Positions 26,980-35,446 of a DNA stretch of 64,000 nt are shown here, one piece after another. Within the stretch, counting starts at the first letter, position 1; every line of letters begins with the position of its first letter. Position numbers and translations under genes: made by a program. Source of the stretch: Streptomyces sp. WAC 04229 (GTDB taxonomy: Bacteria > Actinomycetota > Actinomycetes > Streptomycetales > Streptomycetaceae); NCBI RefSeq assembly GCF_003947455.1, contig NZ_QHJH01000006.1, positions 1 to 64,000 of the forward strand. Direction: 5' to 3'. The notes under the pieces were generated by a model. That model was not told the origin of the DNA, made no database searches, and worked only from the letters and a program-made list of their open reading frames with translations.

Positions 26980-27146
26980 GTGAGGGCGACCCCGTGACTA
27001 CCTGGCCTTTCTCGGACTGGCTTGCGTGTGGCCGCCGATGCCGGTGTGGGGGCGGTGGTAGCTGTCGCAATCCGCACCGAACCCAGAAGGCCCTCACCTG
27101 TTCGAGGACCCAGCACGCGTGTCACCAACGTCCCTGGACAACACAT
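26980..27146 (-). mobile_element. Possible second transposase scrap next to the IS5 remnant
   Basis: At 27019-27060 the minus strand reads YHRPHTGIGGHTQA, which resembles the C-terminal YNxHRPHxxLGG motif of IS481/IS3-type integrases. The stretch is too short to be certain. It sits directly beside the IS5 remnant, consistent with a worn mobile-element patch between the OmpA-like gene and the next membrane protein. Confidence 0.35.
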
Positions 27147-28472
27147 CTAGGCGTCACGATCCACCGTCGCCGAGACCACAGGCGACGTCGGGGCTGTAGG
27201 GGTCGCGGGCCCTGGGGGCCCCGCGGCTAGGAGGGACTGTGCCTGGGTGTCTACGAAATGTGTGAAGACCTGCTGTGCGTATCCGAAGATGACAGCCCAA
27301 GCAATGATTTGAGCTGATGAGTCCAGGTTCGTAAGCCCAGGCACAAACCCGCCACGCATGAGCAAGATTCCCAGCACAGCTGTCAGCGCCCCAGTTGGCA
27401 GTTTGAGCAGCGCGAGAGTCAGGGGCACGGCGAATGGGGTTGAGGTGCCCCGCATACGACGGAGCGCCGCCGCGGCGGCGATGCATGCGGCCACAAGCCC
27501 CACCAGCTCAATGATCAAGAAGTCCGCCCCGCGAGCGGTGTGCGCCACCAATGCCCTGGTCGCCGCAGGGCCTGTACCTTCCTTGATGAAGGTCATGTCG
27601 ATCGGGCAGACGGCTACCCTGTCGGCTGCATTGGGCTCCTCGGGGGTGAAGCACAGCGGGACCGCACCGGGGTTGATGAACCCAAGGATCGCGACAAGGA
27701 TGGCCAGCCCTGTCAAGCCAAGCATGAGCCACCAGACGATATAGACGAAGCTGCGTACCCGCATGGCCTCGTCGATTCTTGCCTGGCGGGCCACGCCCAT
27801 CGCTTCGAGCAAAATCTCACGCTGTACCTCCGACGGAGGCACCTTTTCCGACGTTTCTCGGGCGATCTTCTCCGCTTCCATCCGCCGCGGGTCATCGGGC
27901 AGCAGGTGCTCGCGCAGGAAGGCCAGCACGCCCGGCAGCAGCGGCAGCACCTCGAACTTTTCCGAAGACCGCAGCAGTATGTTGTGGGCAGCGTCGATAT
28001 GGATACGCCCGACGATGACATGGGCGGCACGCTTGTACTGGGGGGAGTGCTCGGGGGAAATGGCCTTCTCCGCCTTCTCCAGCTCTTCTTCAGCCTTCTT
28101 GAGAAGTTCCGCCTTCCTCCTGCGCTCAGCCGGCGCTCCCTCTCGATGCGCCTCCTCGCGATCGTTCAGGAGTGCGCGCAGCTCGCTGATGCGTGCCTGA
28201 ATGCCCTCACGATGTTCCCAGGGCCCCGACTCAGAGGCGCGACAGCGTCGCCATTTGTCCATGATTTCGATCTTGCAGGCCGTAACTCTCGGGCGTATGT
28301 AGACACGCCCCCTCGACAGATCGCAGTACTCATCCTGCGGTGCCCGTTCGCTCGTGCGGGTGCAGATCCGGCCAGCTCGCCTCGGGGTTTCAGTCGGGGC
28401 TGCTGGGCGGCTGAGCGAGGTTGTTTGCGACTGCGTCGGCCGGTAGGCGGTGGAATGCGGCCGTGAGCTCAT
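27147..28472 (-). CDS. Membrane protein with coiled coil, function unknown
   Basis: 441 aa from the ATG at 28472; an internal ATG at 28262 (MDKWRRC) is an alternative because neither has a clear ribosome binding site. Residues about 90-137 are a charged coiled coil (AERRRKAELLKKAEEELEKAE). Four membrane helices follow: about 242-266, 316-337, 348-372 and 387-403. Between the first two lies a short loop with two Cys (PLCF, AVCP). Codon use looks less GC-rich than the core genes. The gene is squeezed between IS remnants on both sides. No function is recognised. Confidence 0.6.
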   Translation of the reverse strand: MSSRPHSTAYRPTQSQTTSLSRPAAPTETPRRAGRICTRTSERAPQDEYCDLSRGRVYIRPRVTACKIEIMDKWRRCRASESGPWEHREGIQARISELRALLNDREEAHREGAPAERRRKAELLKKAEEELEKAEKAISPEHSPQYKRAAHVIVGRIHIDAAHNILLRSSEKFEVLPLLPGVLAFLREHLLPDDPRRMEAEKIARETSEKVPPSEVQREILLEAMGVARQARIDEAMRVRSFVYIVWWLMLGLTGLAILVAILGFINPGAVPLCFTPEEPNAADRVAVCPIDMTFIKEGTGPAATRALVAHTARGADFLIIELVGLVAACIAAAAALRRMRGTSTPFAVPLTLALLKLPTGALTAVLGILLMRGGFVPGLTNLDSSAQIIAWAVIFGYAQQVFTHFVDTQAQSLLAAGPPGPATPTAPTSPVVSATVDRDA

Positions 28473-28473
28473 G

Positions 28474-28750
28474 TCACCAGGGCCAGGTCGCCGATCTCCG
28501 AAGGCGGAGGCGGCGGCCGCCGCCCCGGGTGATCCGGGCGGCGACGTGCAGGAGCCGGTGGCGGAGTTTCTTGGGTTCGGCAGCCGAGAGTTCGCCGTCC
28601 AGCAAGAAGACGCGGAGGTCCACTGCGAGGCTGACGCTCTGGCCCGCCAACTTCCACGTGCACGAGGCGCCGTGCTTGCCGACTTCCTGCTTTCCCCGGC
28701 CCTTGATTCCGAGGGACTTTCGGGAGCCCCGGCTCCGTTTCAAGCGCCGG
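28474..28750 (-). mobile_element. IS1380-type transposase remnant, C-terminal end
   Basis: The minus-strand reading ends LDGELSAAEPKKLRHRLLHV, then AARITRGGGRRLRLRRSATWPW. This is the usual C-terminal block of IS1380 transposases (DGDLAxAEPKxLRYRxLHxAARL...WPW). The frame begins without a catalytic domain and stops early. It touches the end of the lipoprotein gene at 28752 and the start of the coiled-coil membrane gene at 28472. Confidence 0.6.
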
Positions 28751-28751
28751 G

Positions 28752-29330
28752 TCAGAACACGTCGAGGCTGCCCTCCAGGCTCAGCCACGACAGGGACGCG
28801 ACGGTGCTCAGCGTCGGGCACAGCTCACGCAGCTTGTCCGGACTCGTCTTCGGAGGGTTCGGGGTCATCCCGTAACAGCCGGCCTTCCGAAGCATGTTCA
28901 CCGCTCGCGCCACCTGACCCGCGGCCTTCTTGGCATCGGCGTACTCGCCGCCGGGAAAGTGCTTCTGCATGTGCCGGGTCATCGCGTCGGCCACTTCGCC
29001 GGCCGCGGTGAGGTCCTTCCCGCACCCGGCGTCGTCCCAGGGGACACCAGTGCACGCGGGCGTTCCGACGAGGCCGTAATCGCTCTGGTAGACCGGCATG
29101 ATCTCTGGTGGTGTCGCGGGAGCGTCCGAGGCTCCGGCACCCGACGGCGACTGCGAGGTCGGGACGGGTGACGAGGGGGTCGGGGTGGCGGTGACGGAGG
29201 GCGACGTCCTGGGCGACGTACGGCCGTTGTCCGCCTGCCCGTTCCCGCTGCCGCTCCCACAGGAGGTCAGCAGCAGGACTGCCGTGAGTGCGGTGGTCAA
29301 GGTGGGCGCAGCATGCCGGTGCTTGATCAT
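28752..29330 (-). CDS. Lipoprotein, function unknown
   Basis: 192 aa. The signal peptide ends in a lipobox (LLLTSCGSG, Cys about residue 24), so it is probably anchored on the outer face of the membrane. A Ser/Thr/Pro-rich linker (about 30-75) follows, then a globular domain with four Cys (ACTG, DDAGCGKD, KAGCYG, RELCP), likely disulfide-bonded outside the cell. No enzyme motif. The 3' end abuts an IS1380 remnant but the frame closes normally. Confidence 0.75.
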   Translation of the reverse strand: MIKHRHAAPTLTTALTAVLLLTSCGSGSGNGQADNGRTSPRTSPSVTATPTPSSPVPTSQSPSGAGASDAPATPPEIMPVYQSDYGLVGTPACTGVPWDDAGCGKDLTAAGEVADAMTRHMQKHFPGGEYADAKKAAGQVARAVNMLRKAGCYGMTPNPPKTSPDKLRELCPTLSTVASLSWLSLEGSLDVF

Positions 29331-29470
29331 CGGTTCCCTGTTCGGTTGCGTCGGGGCGACCGGACACGGACCGTACGGCCCGCCGGGGTGGTCGCTCCCA
29401 GACTCAACCGGCTGGCGAGTTGTTCAGCCACGGGAAGCGGAGGACTGAACAACCCTCCTCCCCGGATCGG

Positions 29471-31018
29471 TCATGGTTCGCCCGTGCCGCCGTTGCCCTT
29501 CAGGCGTTCCAGATCCGACGCGCGGACCTGGATGACGAACAATGCGATGACGGCGGCCAATCCGGCCATCACGGCGGCTACGACGAACGCCGCGCTCACG
29601 CCCGCGGTAAGCACCTGATCGCCCCATATCCCCGGCAGTTCGCCGGTGCGTCGGGCCTCCGCCTGCTCCTGCGGCGTCGCCTCGGAGAGGAACCTCGGCA
29701 GCAACGACTCGGCTTTGTTGCGGCTGGCCGTGCCGAACGTGGTCACCAGAATGGAGAGACCGAGCGAACCGCCGACCTGCTGGGTCGCGTTCAGCACCCC
29801 GGAAGCCGCCCCCGACTCGCGTTCCGCGACGCCGGAGACCGCCATCAGCGTGAGGGACACGAACTCCATCCCCATGCCGAGGCCGAACACCAGCATCGGC
29901 CCCAGCACACTGCCCGCGTAGGTGCTGTTGATGTCGGTCAGCGTCAGCCACGACAGGCCCGCCGCCGCGAGCAGTCCGCCGAGCACCATGAACGGCTTGG
30001 GGCCCGTTCTCGGCAGCAGCTGCGACGCCAGGCCGGCGCCGACCGCGATCACGGCGCTCACCGGTAGGAAGGCGAGACCGGCCTCCAGCGGCCCGAACCC
30101 CAGCACGTTCTGCACGTACAGCGTGAGGAAGAAGAACATGCCGAAGATGGCCGCGGACAGGCTGAGCATCATCGCGTACGTGCCGGCCCGATTGCGGTCG
30201 CGGAACATCCGCAACGGCGTGATCGGCTGCCGGGACCGCCGTTCCACCAGCAGAAACGTGGCCAGCAGTACCACGGCGACCGCGAAGGCGACGAGGGTGA
30301 CCGCGTCCCGCCAGCCGTCCTCGGACGCCCGGATGAAGCCGTACACGAGTGAGACCATGCCGAGTGTCGAGGTCAGCGCCCCGGTGACGTCGAAACGGCC
30401 CGGCCGGCGCTGCGACTCACGGATGTACCGTGGCGTCGCCAGCGCGATGAGCAGGCCTATCGGCACGTTGACGAAGAAGATCCAGCGCCAGTCGAGCCAT
30501 TCGACCAGGATGCCGCCCGCGAGCAGCCCGACCGCGCCGCCGCCCGCCGACACCGCGGCGAACACACCGAAGGCCCGATTGCGTTCGGGGCCCTCGGCGA
30601 AGGTCGTCGCGATCAGCGCCAGCGCCGTCGGGGAGGCGATGGCGCCGCCCATGCCCTGGACCGACCGGGCCAGCAGCAACTCCCACGGGTTCTGTGCCAG
30701 CCCGCACAGCAACGACGCACCGACGAACAGCAGCACTCCGATGACGAACATCCGCCGTCGGCCCAGGATGTCCCCGGACCGGCCGCCGAGCAGCAGCAGC
30801 CCGCCGAAGGTGAGGGTGTACGCGTTGATCACCCACGACAGACCTTCGGTGGAGAAACCGAGCGAGGTCTGGATCTGGGGGAGGGCGATGTTCACGATGG
30901 TGATGTCCAGGACCACCATCAGCTGACACGAGGCGATGACCAGCAGGGCTACGCCTTTACCGCGCTTTCGTCGCGGCTGAGTGATCGAATCGGCCGGGAC
31001 AGGCTGAGGGTTCGACAT
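29471..31018 (-). CDS. MFS drug exporter, DHA2 (EmrB/QacA) family
   Basis: 515 aa with about 14 membrane helices, the length and count of the DHA2 family. Motif C-like and motif A elements are visible: LDITIVNIALPQI in helix 1, GGRSGDILGRRRMF between helices 2 and 3, and ARSVQGMGGAIASPTA further on. These are proton-driven exporters for drugs or natural products. The divergent gene is a GntR regulator whose predicted operator lies in the shared 329-bp gap, so the pump may be under its control. The substrate is unknown. Confidence 0.9.
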   Translation of the reverse strand: MSNPQPVPADSITQPRRKRGKGVALLVIASCQLMVVLDITIVNIALPQIQTSLGFSTEGLSWVINAYTLTFGGLLLLGGRSGDILGRRRMFVIGVLLFVGASLLCGLAQNPWELLLARSVQGMGGAIASPTALALIATTFAEGPERNRAFGVFAAVSAGGGAVGLLAGGILVEWLDWRWIFFVNVPIGLLIALATPRYIRESQRRPGRFDVTGALTSTLGMVSLVYGFIRASEDGWRDAVTLVAFAVAVVLLATFLLVERRSRQPITPLRMFRDRNRAGTYAMMLSLSAAIFGMFFFLTLYVQNVLGFGPLEAGLAFLPVSAVIAVGAGLASQLLPRTGPKPFMVLGGLLAAAGLSWLTLTDINSTYAGSVLGPMLVFGLGMGMEFVSLTLMAVSGVAERESGAASGVLNATQQVGGSLGLSILVTTFGTASRNKAESLLPRFLSEATPQEQAEARRTGELPGIWGDQVLTAGVSAAFVVAAVMAGLAAVIALFVIQVRASDLERLKGNGGTGEP

Positions 31019-31347
31019 GTGCGTTCCCTATGGCGAGGGCCTGGGGCGGGCTGCAGGAGCCCCACGACGACCGTAAGCCCACACCTCGGACTGCACCAAT
31101 CGGGTGAGTACGGACATCAGTGCCCGGCCACCGGCTGGTCGCCGCCGGCCCCCGCTGTACAGCGTGTACGCAATCCGTACGGATGCGGTACGGCGCCGAC
31201 CCGGTGTCCGTTCGACGGAGACCTCGGCTCGCGGAGCCGCGACAGGAGCCGGGAACGTGTCCGGCGCACAACGGGCTTCGAAAACCGTCCGGTTCACTCT
31301 GGTCCAACCAGTTGACCAGGTGCCGTGCACGGTTCAGGCTCTGGGCC
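31019..31347. other. Divergent regulatory region of the exporter and GntR genes
   Basis: The gap carries promoters for both genes and the FadR-type operator at 31300-31310. No coding sequence is supported in it. Confidence 0.5.
31300..31310. promoter_or_regulatory. FadR-type GntR operator
   Basis: TGGTCCAACCA matches the FadR-subfamily consensus TNGTNNNACNA exactly, with TGGT/ACCA arms. It lies 38 bp before the GntR start. A second partial half site (TTGACCA) follows at once. Autoregulation of the GntR/hydroxylase operon is inferred. Confidence 0.6.
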
Positions 31348-32073
31348 ATGACAGAGCAGCCGATCCGGCGTGAGGCGGTCTCCGACCAGTTGTTCACGCT
31401 GCTGAGAGACCGAATCCTGAACGGGACGCTCGCCGCCGGAGCGCCCATGACCGCCGAACGGGAGCTGGCAGCCGAGTTCGGGGTGAACCGGCACGCCGTA
31501 CGGGAGGCGGTCAAGCGTCTGCAGCAGGCGCGGCTCGTCGAGGTGAGTCACGGCGGACGCACCAGGGTCCTGGACTGGCGACGCACCGCCGGACTCGACC
31601 TCGCCGTGCAGCTCGCCCGCGCGACCGGTTCCCCCGCGCACGACCTGCGGCGGGACGTCCTGGAGATGCGGGCCTCGCTCGGTGCGGACGCCGCCCGGCT
31701 GTGCGCGGCCCGCTGCTCGCGCGAGACCGCCGCCGACATCGTCAGCGGCGCGGCCGGATACATCGGCTGCGGACCCGACCTCGCCGAACTGGGCGCCGCG
31801 GACGTCGCGTGGTGGCGGCTGATCGTGGAGGGCTCCGGAAACCTCGCCTACCTCCTCGCCTTCAACACCCTCGTCGACGGCTCCCTCGTCGCCGGTGAGG
31901 TGCCGATGGAGCTGCGCGCGGCCGAACTGCTGGACATCGAGGGCCACGTGCGGCTCGCCGCGCTCATCGGGACGCGCGACGAGCAGGGCGCGGAGGCCGC
32001 GGCACGCGCTCTGCTCGCCCGCAGTGTGCCCACCGCACCCGTCGCCCCCGAACTCGAAGGAGGACCGGCGTGA
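31348..32073 (+). CDS. GntR family regulator, FadR subfamily
   Basis: 241 aa. The winged HTH is at residues about 10-70 (LRDRILNGTLAAGAPMTAER, then NRHAVREAVKRLQQARLV), typical of GntR. The helical C-terminal domain (FCD type) is expected to bind a small acid. The ATG at 31348 is chosen because the HTH begins at once; an upstream in-frame ATG would add a non-conserved tail. The stop overlaps the GTG of the next gene by 4 bp (GTGA), so the two are translationally coupled. It probably controls itself, the hydroxylase and perhaps the divergent exporter. Confidence 0.85.
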   Translation: MTEQPIRREAVSDQLFTLLRDRILNGTLAAGAPMTAERELAAEFGVNRHAVREAVKRLQQARLVEVSHGGRTRVLDWRRTAGLDLAVQLARATGSPAHDLRRDVLEMRASLGADAARLCAARCSRETAADIVSGAAGYIGCGPDLAELGAADVAWWRLIVEGSGNLAYLLAFNTLVDGSLVAGEVPMELRAAELLDIEGHVRLAALIGTRDEQGAEAAARALLARSVPTAPVAPELEGGPA

Positions 32074-32903
32074 TACCCGCCGTCGTCTACGCGATACCCG
32101 CCTTCGTGTTGCTGGTCGCCGTGGAGGCGCTGTCGTACCGCTTCCTGCCGGACGACGAGGAACGGGGCTACGAGACCCGCGACACCGTCACCAGCATGTC
32201 GATGGGCGCGGGCAGCCAGGTCGTCGGGCTCCCGTGGAAGGCGGTCGCGATCGTCGCGTACGCCGGGCTCTACACCCTGGCACCCTGGCAGCTTTCCCCC
32301 GGCTCGGTCTGGACCTGGGTGCTGCTGTTCTTCGCGGACGACCTCGCCTACTACGTCTTCCACCGCGCGCACCACCGGATCCGGGTGCTGTGGGCGAGTC
32401 ATGTCGTCCACCACTCCAGCGTGCGCTTCAACCTCTCCACCGCGCTGCGGCAGAGCTGGACACCCATGACCACCCTGCCGTTCTGGCTGCCGCTCGCCCT
32501 GCTCGGCGTACCTCCGTGGATGATTCTGCTCCAGCAGTCGATCAGTCTCGTCTACCAGTTCTTCCTGCACACCGAACGCGTGGACAAGCTCTGGCGCCCG
32601 ATCGAGTTCCTCCTCAACACCCCTTCCCACCACCGCGTCCACCACGGCTCCAACAACGTCTATCTGGACCGCAACTACGGAGGCATCCTGATCGTCTGGG
32701 ACCGGCTCTGCGGCACGTTCGAACCCGAGGGCGAGCGGGTGGTCTACGGCCTGACGAAGAACATCGACACCTACAACCCGCTGCGCGTCGCCTTCCACGA
32801 GTACGCGGCCACCTGGCGCGACGTACGCTCCGCCCCCCGCTGGCGGGACCGCGCGGGCCACGTCTTCGGCCCGCCCGGCTGGACGCCGAAGGCGGACCAC
32901 TGA
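32070..32903 (+). CDS. Sterol desaturase / fatty acid hydroxylase family protein
   Basis: 277 aa integral membrane di-iron enzyme. The three histidine clusters are intact: HRAHH (98-102), HVVHH (111-115) and HHRVHH (187-192). Four or so hydrophobic segments surround them. This family inserts oxygen or double bonds into lipids using O2 and an electron donor; the lipid substrate is unknown. The GTG start overlaps the GntR stop, so the regulator and enzyme are made together, which suggests the regulator senses the substrate or product. Confidence 0.85.
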   Translation: MIPAVVYAIPAFVLLVAVEALSYRFLPDDEERGYETRDTVTSMSMGAGSQVVGLPWKAVAIVAYAGLYTLAPWQLSPGSVWTWVLLFFADDLAYYVFHRAHHRIRVLWASHVVHHSSVRFNLSTALRQSWTPMTTLPFWLPLALLGVPPWMILLQQSISLVYQFFLHTERVDKLWRPIEFLLNTPSHHRVHHGSNNVYLDRNYGGILIVWDRLCGTFEPEGERVVYGLTKNIDTYNPLRVAFHEYAATWRDVRSAPRWRDRAGHVFGPPGWTPKADH

Positions 32904-32990
32904 GCCGCGGCCGCCGCCGGTAGCCCCCCGTCGGCGAGGACAATGGGAACAACGCGTTCCCGCGAGAGAGCCGCGACGAGGGTGAGGGCG

Positions 32991-33980
32991 ATGGATCCGG
33001 GTGAGCACAGCATCGGCGTACTCGTGTTCGACGGGATGAAGATGCTGGACCTGTCCGGTCCCGCCGAGGTCTTCAGCGAGGCCAACCGGTACGGCGCCCG
33101 CTACCGGCTGGGCCTCGTGTCGGTCGGCGGGGGAGCGGTCGCCACCTCCATCGGCGTCCGCGTCCCGGTCGACGCCGACGCCACCGAGGCCGCCGCCTTC
33201 GACACCCTGCTGGTCGTAGGCGGCGACCAGGTGCCGCACGGCACGGTGGCCCCGGACCTCGCCGCCGCCGCACGAGAGCTGGCCTCCCGGTCCGGCCGGG
33301 TCGCGTCGATCTGTACCGGTGCGTTCATCCTCGGTTCCGCGGGGCTGCTCGACGGCAGGCGGGCGACGACGCACTGGCAGCACACCGCGCTGCTGGCCCG
33401 TCGCTGCCCCGCCGCACGCGTGGAGCCCGACGCGCTCTACGTCCGGGACGGCGCGCTCTACACCTCGGCCGGCGTCACCGCGGGCATCGACCTGGCGCTG
33501 GCCCTGGTGGAGCACGATCACGGACCGGACCTGGCCCGCGGCGTCGCCCGCTCGCTCGTCGTGTACATGCAGCGAGCGGGCGGGCAGTCCCAGTTCTCCG
33601 CCTCCCTCCAGGGGCCGCCCCCGCGCACGCCGGTCCTGAGGCAGGTCCAGGACGCCGTACAGGCCGATCCCACGGCCGATCACGGCCTGGAGGCGCTCGC
33701 CGCGCGGGTGCGGGTCAGTCCCCGGCACCTGACCCGCATGTTCCGTACGGAGCTGGACACGACGCCGATGAGGTACGTGGAGCTGATCCGCTTCGACATG
33801 GCGAAGGCGCTGCTGGACGCCGGGCACAACGCGACGGAGGCGGCCGCCCGGTCGGGGTTCCCCAGCTACGAGAGCCTGCGCCGTGCCTTCGCCCGGCATC
33901 TGGGCGTCTCACCGACCAGGTACCAGCGCCGATTCACCACGACCGGGGCGGGTACCCGGGCCGTACGCGCCTCTGGCTGA
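32991..33980 (+). CDS. GlxA-type regulator (DJ-1/PfpI domain plus AraC HTH)
   Basis: 329 aa. Residues about 5-190 form a DJ-1/PfpI-like domain: VLVFDGMKMLDLSGPAEVF at the start and ASICTGAFILGSAGLL around Cys108 at the nucleophile-elbow position. Residues about 225-320 contain a double AraC HTH (LEALAARVRVSPRHLTRMFR, then ARSGFPSYESLRRAFARH). These are cytoplasmic transcription factors. ATG 32991 is preferred over 32943 because the domain begins just after it. The next gene (HD protein) is downstream in the same direction and is a plausible target. Confidence 0.88.
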   Translation: MDPGEHSIGVLVFDGMKMLDLSGPAEVFSEANRYGARYRLGLVSVGGGAVATSIGVRVPVDADATEAAAFDTLLVVGGDQVPHGTVAPDLAAAARELASRSGRVASICTGAFILGSAGLLDGRRATTHWQHTALLARRCPAARVEPDALYVRDGALYTSAGVTAGIDLALALVEHDHGPDLARGVARSLVVYMQRAGGQSQFSASLQGPPPRTPVLRQVQDAVQADPTADHGLEALAARVRVSPRHLTRMFRTELDTTPMRYVELIRFDMAKALLDAGHNATEAAARSGFPSYESLRRAFARHLGVSPTRYQRRFTTTGAGTRAVRASG

Positions 33981-34105
33981 CACGCCGGGGTGTTTCGCAC
34001 GGCCGTGTCCGTCCGCGAGGGGTTCTCGGCCATCCGTAAGCGGACGCGCGGACACCGGTGGACGCAGGGTGGAGGTACCGACCACCTCTGCCAAGGAGAG
34101 CCGTC

Positions 34106-34744
34106 ATGAGTGAGAAGATCGCCGGCGTCGAAATCCCCGACAGCGCCCTCGTCCGTGAAGCCACCGAGCTGATCCGCACGACCACCCCACCGCTGATCTT
34201 CCACCACTCCCGGCGGGTCTACCTGTTCGGCAGCCTCCAGGCTACCGCGCTCGGACTCCGCCCCGACCCCGAGCTGCTGTACGTGGCGGCGCTGTTCCAC
34301 GACACCGGGCTCGTCCCGCCCTATCGCGGCGACGACCAGCGGTTCGAGATGGACGGCGCCGACCGGGCCCGCGACTTCCTGCTGGCCCGCGGAGCGTCCG
34401 CGTCGGACGCCGAGACGGTCTGGACGGCCGTCGCCCTGCACACCACGCCCGAGGTGCCCTACAAGCTGGCACCGGAGATCGCGGCCACCACGGCGGGGGT
34501 GGAGACGGACGTGCTCGGCCTCAACCTCGGCAACCTCACCCGGGCCCAGACCGACGAGGTCACGGCTGCCCACCCCCGCCCGGACTTCAAGCGGCAGATC
34601 CTCCACGCGTTCACGGAGGGCTTCCGGCACCGTCCGGCCACCACGTTCGGGACGGTGAACGCGGACGTGCTCGAACACTTCGTCCCCGGCTTCCGCCGCA
34701 CCGACTTCGTCGAGGTCATCGAGGGCTCCGACTGGCCCGAGTGA
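34106..34744 (+). CDS. HD-domain hydrolase, cyanamide-hydratase-like
   Basis: 212 aa, cytoplasmic. AAGGAGAG precedes the ATG. The metal-binding HD motif is LFHDTG (His65-Asp66), with an upstream conserved His pair (IFHHSRRVYLFG, 33-34) and a downstream His (ALHTTPEVPYK). This arrangement is that of the cyanamide hydratase/HD hydrolase group with one metal site. The substrate is unknown. It lies 125 bp after the GlxA-type regulator in the same direction. Confidence 0.75.
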   Translation: MSEKIAGVEIPDSALVREATELIRTTTPPLIFHHSRRVYLFGSLQATALGLRPDPELLYVAALFHDTGLVPPYRGDDQRFEMDGADRARDFLLARGASASDAETVWTAVALHTTPEVPYKLAPEIAATTAGVETDVLGLNLGNLTRAQTDEVTAAHPRPDFKRQILHAFTEGFRHRPATTFGTVNADVLEHFVPGFRRTDFVEVIEGSDWPE

Positions 34745-35057
34745 GCGGATCCGCGAAGGGGTCGTGGGCACGCCCGGACCGACCGGCGTCGCGGGCGCTG
34801 GCAGGGCGAGGTGGCGGAGACGCGCCCTGGGCCCGGGGGAGGGGGGGGCGACCGGCGAGCCAACACAGGCCGGACGAGCGGCGCAGCAGGAAGCGGCGAA
34901 GTCCAACCGGTCGGCGCAGCAGGGAATCGATTCGGCGGGTGAACGGTGTCCCAAGGAGCCGAAACGAATGCTCCGAGCTGTGAGTCTCGGACACCGACAG
35001 CCGATCGGCGGACACCCTGCGGAGGGGCGCCGATCCCCCTACCGTTGGGAGCTCTCC
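34745..35057. other. 313-bp stretch without a clear gene
   Basis: It lies between the HD protein and the small secreted protein. No palindrome, terminator or convincing small gene was found. An open reading runs through it in frame with the next gene, but its composition is not coding-like and it lacks a start with a ribosome binding site. Confidence 0.4.
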
Positions 35058-35345
35058 TTGCGTCTTCGTCGTATGGCGACCAGTGCCCTCGGCTCCGTCG
35101 CTCTCGTCCTCGCGTCCGCCGGCGCGGTCACCCTGACCGCTGGTCCCGCCGCCGCGAACCCCTGCGGCTTCTACGAGACCCATTCCGACGCCTACTACAA
35201 CCACTGCACCTCGGACGGCTCGCGCATCGTCATCGAGATCGACGACTGGGGGCCGAACAGCGAACAGTGCGTGGGTCCGGGTGTGACCTGGATCGGCTCC
35301 AGCTCCGGTGTCGACGGCGCCTGGTACACCGGCCGCACGTGCTGA
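35058..35345 (+). CDS. Small secreted DUF6355-like protein
   Basis: 95 aa from a TTG at 35058, chosen because GGGAG lies 6 nt upstream and it adds a positive n-region (RLRR) to the signal peptide. An ATG at 35073 is the alternative. The signal peptide ends near AAANP. The mature part (about 60 residues) has four Cys (NPCGFYE, NHCTSDG, EQCVGPG and a final Cys), consistent with two disulfides. The CGFYE...YNHC pattern recalls DUF6355 proteins, which are often listed near natural-product clusters but have no proven role. A strong bidirectional terminator follows. Confidence 0.6.
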   Translation: MRLRRMATSALGSVALVLASAGAVTLTAGPAAANPCGFYETHSDAYYNHCTSDGSRIVIEIDDWGPNSEQCVGPGVTWIGSSSGVDGAWYTGRTC

Positions 35346-35390
35346 ACGGGGAGCGCCCGGTCACCTGACGGGACCGTAGCACCAAGCGCC

Positions 35391-35429
35391 GTGCGGGGAG
35401 GCCATCGCGAGATCGCGGCCTCCCCGCAC
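35391..35429. terminator. Bidirectional terminator hairpin, 13-bp perfect stem
   Basis: GTGCGGGGAGGCC pairs perfectly with GGCCTCCCCGCAC across a 13-nt loop. It lies between the convergent 3' ends of the small secreted gene (stop 35345) and the AraC regulator (stop 35447), so it can serve both. Confidence 0.8.
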
Positions 35430-35446
35430 GCACGCAAGTGAACCGC

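Noticed and set aside
27115-27150. Plus-strand TRVTNVPGQHI followed by stop, like the end of IS481 transposases
   Set aside because: Lies on the opposite strand to the YHRPHTGIGG scrap next to it and nothing upstream in frame supports it.
34764-35057. Upstream in-frame extension of the small secreted protein
   Set aside because: It would place about 100 Arg/Gly-rich residues before the signal peptide; the TTG at 35058 has a proper ribosome binding site.
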